Positions 55,536 through 64,000 of a DNA stretch of 64,000 nt are shown here, piece by piece. How positions within the stretch are numbered: position 1 is the first letter of the stretch; each line of letters opens with the position of its first letter. The stretch comes from Leptodontidium sp. MPI-SDFR-AT-0119 (Eukaryota; Ascomycota; Leotiomycetes; Helotiales; Leptodontidiaceae), in assembly GCA_020726505.1 (NCBI GenBank), contig JAHLEZ010000009.1:310001-374000 (forward strand). Direction: 5' to 3'. Made by a program: the position numbers and the translations under genes. The notes below the pieces were generated by a model. That model searched no databases and was not told the origin of the DNA. It saw only the letters and a program-made list of their open reading frames with translations.

Positions 55536-58500
55536 CTGGTGACTTGGTTCTCCTGATTGAAAATCGCCCAAAATTCCTTCATCATGCCTTCAACCAATGA
55601 TTGTTTGATCGGAGATAATATTGGATCCAAAGGATTCTTCTTTTCTCCACTATATGATAGTTTGCCACTTTCCGAGAAGTTGCAGATATCGACTTTCTGC
55701 GGACTTGGTGTCATTCCATCTGAGCCCCAATCCGTCTCACCATCAGAATAGGAAGAATATGTGCCGGGAGACCTAGAATTTTCTTGGGGATAAATCGCAG
55801 TTGACTCAACGAAGTGTTTTGTTCTGAATTGGGTAGTTGATAGTGACTGAGTATCAGAGTCGTGCAGTAATGATCCAACCGGAGAGGGAGCCTCTTCTTT
55901 ACACAAGACTATGGCATCATCTTCTGCACTAAAAGGAGCTTCTGCAGTCTTTCTATTAATCGGGGGTAGTTGAAGGTCATGATGGCGCCGGCTTTGCGGT
56001 TGCGGTTGCAGCGGTGGGAGATAATCGGGCTTCTCAAGAAGGCTACTAATGTTGACACGACCACTCCCGCTGTCTGGTCGACGCATCGGATCCGACGAAG
56101 AAACTTCGCCACGTTGATCTCGAATGGGGGGTAGCTGGAGGTCATGTGGGCGTTGAGACTGTACCTGTGCCTGAGCATGTCGGAGTTCGCTGCGCGGTGT
56201 CTGATAGGGACCTGGACCTTGGGCATAGTCTGGCCGTTGGGGCTGCGCGAAGCCCGTTATACTCGCGGATGGTGGAATACCAGGGCTAAGAGGACTTGGC
56301 GTCCTGTAGGCGGTCATGTCCCCGCGAGGATCTTTAAATCCTGGGTTTGGCCTAAATGGCGATGCTCCTGGGGTTTGTTGATACCCTTGCTGAAGAGTTC
56401 GATATCCGTATTGGGAATCTCGTGAATACGACTCTCGCGGATATGGTGAGGAGGCGGGTTGATGGAAGGTCTGAGGTGTGGCTGGGAGCACAAGCAGAAG
56501 AATGATGAAATAAGTCGAGTCTCTTTTCGCCAAACCGAGCTGAACCTGGAAAGTGCTTTGTTGACCATCTGGCGCTTGGAATGTGAACATCTCTTGTCGA
56601 TCCGTTCTCACCATCCCGATCTCTTCCTGGCCAAACCCGATAGTCTGGATAACATGATCCTCTTCGAATTTGGCGAGATATATGGGAGGAAGATAATTTG
56701 GCTCCCTGTCACGACGCTCATCCTCAAAGATTCTTTGCAGTCGTGCAACCTTTTGTCGATCATTGAGGCTTATAACGTCCTGCAGTCTCCTTGATTGAAT
56801 GGATTGGACCCCGATTGTCTCACCAAAGCTCTGGGTCGTCTTGGAAAACTGCATTTCCATTGTGAGATATGCGCATGGTGGCTCATGTGACGGTAGCGTT
56901 CTTGGAGTTAGAGGCATGGGTGCGCCATATATGTTAGCATCTGCGGATGAAGCATGTTCAAGAAATCTTGGCCCCATTGAACCGCCGCCTAACGGTCCTC
57001 CTTGTGATTTCAGTACTCTGTAAGATCTGGATCTTTGAAGTGGATCTTGGCTGAATTGCGAGGAGTCGCTACAGGCATATAAAGAAACTGGCCGTCTCAG
57101 GGACGGGTCAGCAGGTGGAGGATAGCCAGAGCCAATAACCTTATATCGAGATTCACGTTCATCTCTCAATCGTAGAAGTCCTCTTTTCTTGTGCTGAACA
57201 TCAATACATGCGTCTGCCTTTCCGTTGCTCAAACATCGAGAGCATGGCCGTTGTGCTGTAATCGAACCTGTCAGCCGTTTTCAAATTAGGGTTCCGAAAA
57301 CCCGATGTAGTTCCCAAATGTCGGTTCCAATACGATTGGGAAAATTTCTGTGGTAGCCACCAAAGCTTTCTGGGCGTAGTATACTATCATACAGATTGAA
57401 ATAATCAATATCAAAAGCGTCTTGAGTTGCTATTTCCTCAATGGGCTCTGCCATCACCGACATGAAGGTGATTTTTGGGCTTTGATTTCGTGCTAGTTGT
57501 AGGATGAATTTCAAGTGAAACGGCCAGCTTTCCCCAACTTGGACAAGCCGAAATCTCGGCTGGATTGAGTTTTGTTCACTAGAACTTCGGAAATTCTGAC
57601 GATTCTAAACAGCACTAAAAGACTTCAGATAACCGATCTGCCGCTGTAAACTTTGGACAATGTTGTTCCCTGGGTCGTCGTGCGCTTAACGTTATGAAAG
57701 TGATTATTTTCTGGCAATCCAAGTTACCATCAACGGGGAATAGTGTGGACACGAGACGCTGGCCTGATCGTACTCGGTCACGATGCCAAAAATAGAATGT
57801 GAATGGACATCAAACGCATCCGCTTGCACTCAATATCCCGCTGATGCCACTCCACTGAGCCCTGCGCATTCAGGTTCGACCTGCGAATCGACGGTCATCC
57901 TATCAGCAAACCGCAGCCAGTCGCGATGCTCGTCGAGAACCACGTCAGCGCAATGTGATGCGGCGCAGTGGAGCGTTGGTAGAGGAAAGTGACGTCTGAA
58001 ATGCAACGGCAGGAGCCAGTAATGGACCCTAGGGAAATTTGCGCTCGCTTGAGCGAGGTAATGAATGAAGTAGCTAGCTCAGAGATGGTTAAACCTTCTG
58101 ATTAAGAGTAACTGCGCTGCCAAATTGATTGAGAAAAAGAAGCAAGGTTGCACGAACACACACACGATGACAGATATAGACATGTTTGGATATGGAAAGC
58201 AATATGCAGTGATCATAATAAACGTACCGTCACATCTGATGCGGTTAGCTTCTCCCCAACACGCAAGCAACAAGGACTAACCTGAGATGCGCCCTCTTGC
58301 AAGGTACGCAAGCTGAAGCAATATGACCTTTTGTCTTTCGTTGTTGTTTTGGTAAAGAAAACTCGGGCGGCTCCCTGATTGGCGGACTGTCGGGCCTTGG
58401 GTATGGCACAGGAAGTTGCTGGGGATGGGGGACGTAGCCATGATGTTGCTTTTGCTGTTGCTGTGGCGAAGGAAGCTGCGGTAGTTGCTGTAGATATTGG

Positions 58501-58694
58501 TTCTGGGTGGTGGGGGGCATGTTTGCTAGGCTGTATGGTCCTGGATATGCCATGGGAGGCCCTTGATCCGAATGCTCCAACAGCGGGGTTTGTATTCCCC
58601 CAGAGACATCCTGTCTACTTGACCCATAGCTCCCATGGCCACGATCACTGGTACCGGGGTCTCGTCTTGGTGGAAGCGGAGGAGATCCTGACAT
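55536..58694 (-). CDS. Zn2Cys6 regulator with PAS-like domain
   Basis: Start MSGSPPLPPRRDPGTSDRG at 58694. Exons are 58694-58282, 58228-58235 (8 nt) and 57255-55536. Across these the zinc cluster reads 'SACVPCKRAHLR', 'CDA', 'QRPCSRCLSNGKADACID', with all six cysteines. It is followed by a basic linker 'HKKRGLLRLRDERESRY', where relatives usually have RGRPRLRD. Next is 'RSRSYRVLKSQGGPLG', a PAS-type segment with 'FTFQAPDGQQSTFQVQLGLA' and 'STYFIILLLVLPATPQ', then a Pro/Gln/Ser-rich tail. The last 120 residues ('DPILSPIKQSLVEGMMKEFW' onward) look like the N-terminus of the C2H2 family that follows. Read without splicing, the frame ends at a TAA inside the donor CAGGTAAG at 55535. A nuclear transcription factor; its target is unknown. 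Confidence 0.75.
57281..57600 (-). other. Open frame inside the 972-nt intron of the regulator
   Basis: A minus-strand frame runs from a possible acceptor (gtcag, 57600) to TGA at 57281: about 105 codons of ordinary protein-like composition ('GESWPFHLKFILQLARNQ', 'QDAFDIDYFNLYDSIL', 'HRNFPNRIGTDIWELHRVFG'). It has no ATG at its head. It ends 25 nt before the splice acceptor at 57256. I do not recognise it. It could be an exon of an inserted gene fragment. Confidence 0.35.
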
Positions 58695-59588
58695 TAAGGA
58701 GAGGGTGTGCACTAGAACGAGCACTATTCATAGAAGACCCGTAGCCCGAGGTATTGGAACATTGTGAAGTTCAAGGTTTAGAGATATTGAGCTTGGAGCT
58801 AGTGGGGGGGCACTCGCCGCAAGGTGAAGGAAATCTTTACTCACCTTATTTCATGGTATCCTTTATCAAATAATGCTCCAAGGATTGGATTGACCGAGGC
58901 TGCGTCGACAGCTCCCTTGGACTGGTGGAAGCGAACCTGAACGCAATGAGCTATCGCTATTCGACTGCGCGGGACTCGTGGTCGGGTGTATATTGTGTAT
59001 CGCCTAAGAATTCCTTAATATCACAAAAATAATGTCGACGCCCGTGATGAAAAGAGGTTTTTGTCGAGGTTTGAAGATTGCGACCGCGAGGCTCTGCGGC
59101 TGAGACTGGCTAGGAGGAAAAAAAAGACAAGGATTAACTCGGGCCTCGCTTAGCCAGGTGATGACCAATCGCCATCGAGCTTTGGCGCATGTAGGTCGCC
59201 AGAATGCCATCCTCCGCCACCAGCAATGATCCTTATATCCCTTCCTAACGCGATCCATTCTAGATGTTCACAGCAAAGGTATGACCAGAGCGGGTCGGCT
59301 ATCCTCCCTACTAGCGGTGGGCAGCAAATCAAAGTGCTCTTTCAGCATTTTTAACAGAGTTGGTGATTGTTTCTTGACTATTGGTACGAGCTACGGCGGC
59401 TCGCATGCCACCTACGTTGGTTAATTTATAAGCAGGGTAAATTTACAGTAGAATTAATTGAAAGGTAGGGAAGCATTTCAAAGCAATAACTTCCTAAGTA
59501 AAGATACGTTCGAGTAGATTCTATCACTAAGTATATAAGAAAGTCGGGCAGTGAGGTGGTGGGTGGGGAGGAGGGATAACAGAAACAG
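58695..59588. other. Intergenic region between two minus-strand genes
   Basis: It includes the promoter side of the regulator and the 3' side of the HET-ankyrin gene. No RNA gene or repeat is recognised. Confidence 0.4.
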
Positions 59589-62579
59589 CTATTTAATGCT
59601 TGATTGCAGCAGCTTGACCACCGCCTCGTGCCCTCCCTTGGCCGCGAACGAGAGTGCCGCCCGACGGCCGTCGCTGTCCTTAACCCTCTCGAGTAGCAGC
59701 TTGACCACCGCCTCTTGCCCACTCCCGGCTGCCCACTCGAGCGCCGTCGCACCGCCGTCGACCCTCGCGTTGACCTTGGTCTTGCCTGTCTCGAGCAGTA
59801 GCTTGACCACCGCCTCGTGCCCTTCCCGGGCTGCTAGCGAGAGCGCCCACTCAACCCACTCAACGTCGTGACCGTTCCATCGCGTCAACCTCGACCTTGC
59901 AAGTCTCGAGTAGTAGCTTGACAACCGCCTCCTGTCCTTCGCGTCGACCTTGACCTTGCCCGCCTCGAGTAGCAGCCTGACCACTGCCTCGTATCCTCCC
60001 TCGGCTGCCAACGAGAGCGCCGTGTAAATTGTGTACTCGCACTTCGCGTAGACGTCGACCTTGCCTGTCTCGAGCAGTAGCTTGACCACCGCCTCGTGCC
60101 CTCCCTCGGCCGCCCATAAGAGCGCCGTCCGACCGTAATCCTCCGTATTAACGTCGGCCTTGCCCATCTCGAGCAGCAGCTTGACCACCGCCTCGTGCCC
60201 TCCCTCGGCCGCTAACAAGAGCGCCGTCCGACCGTCGTTGTCCTTCGCGTCCACGTCGACCTTGCCCGTCTCAAGCAGCAGCTTGACTACCGCCTCGTGC
60301 CCTCCCTCGGCCGCCAACGAGAGCGCCGTCCCACCGTATTTTCTGCCCTTCGCGTCGACGTCGACCTTGCCCCTCTCGAACAGCACCTTCAACACATTCG
60401 AGAGCGCTGTCTCATCGTATTCGTTGCCCTTTGCGTCGACGTCGACCTTGCCCATCTCGAGCAGCAGCCTGACCACCGCCTCGTGCCCTCCCTTGGCTGC
60501 CCACTCGAGCGCCGTCCGACCATCGCTGTCCTTCGCGTCGACCTCGACCTTGCCCGTCTCGAGCAGCAGCTTGACCACCGCCTCGTGCCCTCCCTTGGCT
60601 GCCCACAAGAGCGCCGTCCAACCGTTGCTATCCTTCGCGTCGACCTCGACCTTGCCCGTCTCAAGCAGCAGCTTGACCACCGCCTCGTATCCTTCCTTAG
60701 CTACCCACGAGAGCGCCGTCCGACCGTCGCTATCCTTCGCGTCGACCTCGACCTTGCCCGTCTCGAGCAGCAGCTTAACCACCGCCTCGTGCCCTCCCTC
60801 GGCCGCCCACGAGAGCGCCGTCCGACCGTATTGACTATCCTTCAGGTCCGGGTCGACATCATCTTTCGCTAGCAGTAGGTGTACTACATCATCGTACCCG
60901 TTCCCTGCGGCCCATGATAGCGGCGTCAGACCGTATTGACTTTTCAGCGTGTACGGATGCTCTACTCCAAACGCTATCTTATAGCCCTCAATTGCTTCTC
61001 GAAGCCTCTCTTCTGCCTCTTTATACTCTTCTAAGTCTCCTAATATTAGAGCAACGTTCCACACTCTGGTCGCTTTGTCTAAATGACCTTCTCTGTGTGC
61101 CTTTGAGTGCTCTGACACCCAATCGTTCGTTCGTATTAACATTTCATACTCTTCTGGATCCTGGAACTTCTTTGGGAAATTTTCCCAGTCCCAGAAAAGT
61201 AGGAAATCGCGGGTGAAGGTTTTTGCCGATTGTAAGAGGTTTGGCCACTCGATATATCCTTCCTCCATTCGTATGTTCTCTAGAGGAGTAGCTGCAATCA
61301 TGATAATGGCAAAATGATCCTTACACAATCTGATGACCGCAGGCTTTGAAGCTCCTTGAAGAAGGCAGATGAGGTCTCCATCTCGGATGGATTTTGCCGA
61401 GGGTCGGAGAGTCCAGCGCTGCACTCCCATATATTCCGGTTGCCCCGATATGTTCTTGAAAATGACATCCACACTCTGTCTATCATCCAAAGCAGTATCT
61501 CTAAGCACCGAGGAGACCTTGCCAAGAATGCAGCCCTTGCTCTTGATCGCCGCAATCTCTTTATCACCCCAAGTCTCCACAGATATCTTTTCACTGAGAA
61601 GAAACTTAGCTAGTCGCTGCAAGAGTTCCTCCCATGGATCTCTGTAGTTAGGTAGCAGGTTGGCTTCGCTAAGATCGTCGGAGCTCATGCCGAGTAAGGC
61701 ATACACCTTATCGTGGCGCTTGGTAGCCTCATGGGCATGATACATGTCCATCAACTCGCCTAGTGGACATATATCCAGAGAAGACCTGCCTGAACTACCC
61801 ATTGAGTAGCCAGGTCTGAAAATGGCTTCTCTGATTAGATAGGTTACTGAACGGATCAAACCCTGCAAGTCTGGGCGAGCTTCGTAGAAATCCTTCAATG
61901 AATCAACACCTAAGCAGAAGACGTATCCGTCAATCTTCTTAAATCCACACATAATCAGGACATTTCGAGCTGCGGCAACTTCTTGGAGTATCTAGATAAC
62001 CTTTAGTAATTCGTACGAATGTTGTCAAGTCTGTTCCCATACCCAGATGCGCCGAAACCACGGTCGTTGAAGCAGCGCAAGAACTGCTTGCTGGATCTTT
62101 TCGCTGTCCAAAGAGTTTGCAGACTTCTTGCCCCTAGCAATGCGTATCTCTTCGAACGCTAGATCGCTATCGTCTGCCGCCTCTCCAAGCCAAACGACTA
62201 CACGGTTTGCTTGACCATAGATTTTCGCCATAGACTGAATCTGGTGCTCCTTCTCCTCCTGATTCGCTTGGTCGATGCAAATAGCATCTATCCATAGAAT
62301 TCGCTCAACAGAGTGATTCCGAAGACGTGAAAGCGCCGCGCGAAGGTTGACCGTGACATCAAACTTAAGTTTGTGTATAAAGATAGGCAGCTTCTCCTCT
62401 GGGTTGCCCCATACATAGGATAGGGAATCGTACAGGTGAGTTCTTTTGCACGAGTTCGGTAGAGAGTATTCGAAGAGCTCGCATTGTATGTCAGCCGTCT
62501 CGTCTTCATGTGGCAGTAGGCGAAGCAGGCGAATACTGTCACGTCCTGGTGAAAGCGGAGAATAACGGTACTGGGACAT
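59589..62579 (-). CDS. HET-TPR-ankyrin protein (fungal allorecognition type)
   Basis: Start MSQYRYSPLSPGRDSIRLLR at 62579. Exon 1 is 62579-62043 and a 51-nt intron (61992-62042, GTATGG...TTACTAAAG...CTAG) joins exon 2 at 61991; total 979 aa. The HET domain comes first: 'LYDSLSYVWGNPEEKLPI', 'LRAALSRLRNHSVERILWID', 'AICIDQANQEEKEHQIQSMA', 'PWFRRIW|ILQEVAAARNV', then 'RHDKVYALLGMSSDD'. A kinesin-light-chain-type TPR follows near residue 500 ('YKEAEERLREAIEGYKIAFG', 'EHPYTL'). The C-terminal 430 residues are about 13 ankyrin repeats of 33-35 aa. HET provides the death signal; the repeats presumably sense non-self. Structurally intact, except that one repeat contains a frame-shifted stretch. Confidence 0.88.
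59598..60950 (-). repeat. Tandem ankyrin-repeat DNA (period about 102-105 nt, ~13 units)
   Basis: Units share near-identical DNA, with the core gcctcgtgccctccctcggc (plus strand) encoding 'AEGGHEAVVKLLLETGKV'. Two units are irregular: one at about 60370-60420 lacks roughly ten residues (TALSNVLKVLFERGKV), and one at about 59868-59960 is partly translated in a wrong frame. The high DNA identity points to recent expansion or gene conversion. Confidence 0.85.
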
Positions 62580-63352
62580 GGTAATATTATAATGCCCACA
62601 CACTTGAACCCATATGTTTGGGATAGTTATGTTGAATGAAGTGATAAGGCTGGTGTTATTGTCAAGGGGATATTCCTCTGCTGTCAATGAGGTTGCCCTA
62701 GTCGGCCAAGCCCCACCAAGTCACATGAGCGCAAGAAGGTTCTTTCCTCAGGCACCACAATGGCTTGGTGTCGAGGAACTAATTTTCTCAGCATAACACG
62801 TGAGCCTCGATCATAAAGCAGAAAGGAACCTCTCGAAAGAGGTTATATTACATCGCTTACACTTTGAAGTCACAATATTGGCGCAGAGAGATGCTTGCGG
62901 CATTATTTTGAGCGTTAGAAATATAATCTGCTTTGAGCGGCTTCACGTGTGAGCTTCCGCACGCCTAGAGTCCTACCCCGCACGTCTACTCAGCGCAGCT
63001 AATTTCACCTCGTCAATACAACATTATAGTAAAATTAAATAGCACACCTATGCTAGATTCTTTAGAGATATTAGATTCTAATTATTTTGTCAAGTTCTTC
63101 GGGGACTATCTTGAGACTCCGTGGCCTCGAGGGCGAACCCCTCGAGGATTACGCAAGAATCTATCAGAAGTCGCCACCTCGACAACTCAATCCACAGCAC
63201 AAATCCTATGAGTACTTTATCTTACACTAAAGGAAAGACTGCTCGAACCCCAGCTAGCACCATCCAATTATATCCCAGGCACGCAAACGTGTCTGCAGGC
63301 GTCAATTAACGTCACCTGCCCTTTCGTCCGCTCGGCGATGTGAGGTATCGAT
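62580..63352. other. Intergenic region upstream of the HET-ankyrin gene
   Basis: Holds the promoter of the minus-strand HET-ankyrin gene and, at its right end, the 3' flank of the APH-like gene. No repeat or RNA gene is recognised. Confidence 0.4.
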
Positions 63353-64000
63353 CTAAGCTGCAAGACTCCGAGAGGTACTATCTAATATAGTAGTAGATAA
63401 TGGTAAGCCTAATTATTAGTTAGCATATACGACCACATAGGGAAAATACTTACCTGCTTTACGCCATCTAATCATAAAGTTATGCCCAGCTACTCTCATA
63501 GCCTCCAGATTCTCGTAAGGGAGAAAAGCAAAATCATTCTTGATCGCTATGCAAACAGGACGAGGTTGGTCCAACGCATAGGTCATGAAGCTAGCAGGTA
63601 AGAAGCCGGCATGTTCAAAGTCTACGATATAAAGGTCACCTTTATTTGTAAAAATAAAGTTTCCTCGAAGAGATCTGAATAACAAAAGCATAAATCTTCA
63701 TTTTGAAAATTAATATTTAAGTTATTTGTCTCTGGCATATTTGCTAGCTAGCACGCTGAGTGTTAGTGGTATCTTGAGTACGTTGAGAGCAACTTACAGC
63801 TTGAACATGACCTTGTAAGGCATTGACTGAGGCATACTCGATTGAAGCAATAGCATCTTTGAAGAGGGGATGCCGAATGATCCCTCCACCTATCGGCCCA
63901 GGGGTGGCGTTGACAGGGACTTCGAAAGACAAGAACAGCTTAATCGCCTTGGAAATTTGGTTGAAGTGTAAGTCGTGTAAAATATCCTGGTCGAGTAACT
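63353..64000 (-). pseudogene. APH/kinase-like protein, 3' part only, with a frameshift in the catalytic loop
   Basis: The gene enters from the right edge of the window. Exons are >64000-63798, 63747-63454 and 63408-63353, with introns of 50 nt (GTAAGT...CTAAC...GCTAG) and 45 nt (GTAAGT...GCTAAC...ATTAG). Landmarks: 'LSFEVPVNATPGPIGGGIIR', 'NEDLCFCYSDLF' then, after a one-base loss at about 63665, 'RGNFIFTNKGDLYIVDFEHA'. Together these form the SDLxRGNF...DFE catalytic and metal-binding segment of fungal phosphotransferase (APH) proteins. It ends 'STSRSLAA' TAG at 63353. The conserved catalytic-loop His appears as Tyr. Either a pseudogene or a sequencing error. Confidence 0.65.

Noticed and set aside
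56144..57023. Plus-strand open frames opposite the Zn2Cys6 regulator
   Set aside because: No family resemblance, and they lie wholly antisense to a well-supported coding exon.
60389..60664. Minus-strand Arg/Ser-rich open frames within the ankyrin array
   Set aside because: Alternate-frame translations of the same repeats; the ankyrin frame continues across them.
60160..60872. Plus-strand Ser/Ala-rich and Arg/Leu-rich open frames of 191-224 codons
   Set aside because: They are antisense shadows of the GC-rich ankyrin-repeat coding DNA and have the same period.
1..64000. tRNA, rRNA or other structured RNA genes
   Set aside because: No cloverleaf with B-box-like GGTTCRANNCC or rRNA-like stretch was noticed, though a covariance scan could not be run.

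Overview
The window looks like a nuclear segment of a filamentous ascomycete (Pezizomycotina; Leotiomycetes is plausible but not proven). Genes carry 45-60 nt spliceosomal introns with GTRNGT donors, CTNAC branch points and YAG acceptors. The gene families are typical of this group: HET domain, NACHT, a PAS-type Zn2Cys6 regulator, a Gal80-like oxidoreductase and ankyrin arrays. Long AT-rich blocks full of C-to-T and G-to-A decay indicate repeat-induced point mutation (RIP).

Layout. (1) 1-13.6 kb is an AT-rich, RIP-decayed repeat block: the 5' part of an LTR retrotransposon, a foldback element split by a 362-bp insertion, a hAT-type MITE, a field of a spaced two-box motif, and the 5' end of a Ty3/gypsy element. 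(2) 13.6-17.3 kb has balanced composition and holds three broken genes: a C2H2 protein, a small barrel-like protein and an epoxide-hydrolase-like protein. (3) 17.4-29.5 kb is AT-rich and holds decayed copies of a GEN1/Yen1-like nuclease (hit by a solo LTR), a BTB protein and a NACHT protein, then a second hAT MITE and a complete but dead pogo-type transposon. (4) 29.5-37.4 kb is mixed: a SET/MYND fragment, a second copy of the C2H2 pseudogene, one intact four-exon Gal80-like gene, a broken alpha/beta hydrolase, and the C-terminal end of a cellular RNA-dependent RNA polymerase. (5) 37.4-41.1 kb is AT-rich with a young solo LTR, more two-box motifs and a perfect 117-bp palindrome. (6) 41.5-44.1 kb is a HET-domain gene with one frameshift, followed 34 nt later by a third hAT MITE. 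(7) 44.3-53.6 kb is a nest: a Ty3/gypsy element with both LTRs and its target duplication sits inside an older LTR element that also carries a solo LTR. (8) 53.9-64 kb is mostly unRIPed: a Zn2Cys6-PAS regulator whose reading frame runs through introns into a C2H2-type gene, a HET-TPR-ankyrin gene with about 13 repeats, and the edge of an APH-like kinase gene.

Functionally this is accessory fungal DNA: allorecognition or innate-immune genes and gene-silencing/DNA-repair relatives, mostly inactivated, packed among repeats. The only gene I regard as structurally intact throughout is the Gal80-like one; HET-TPR-ANK also looks intact but carries an out-of-frame ankyrin segment. No tRNA, rRNA, CRISPR array or prokaryotic feature was found. 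All family calls are from motif recognition by eye; no search was run.
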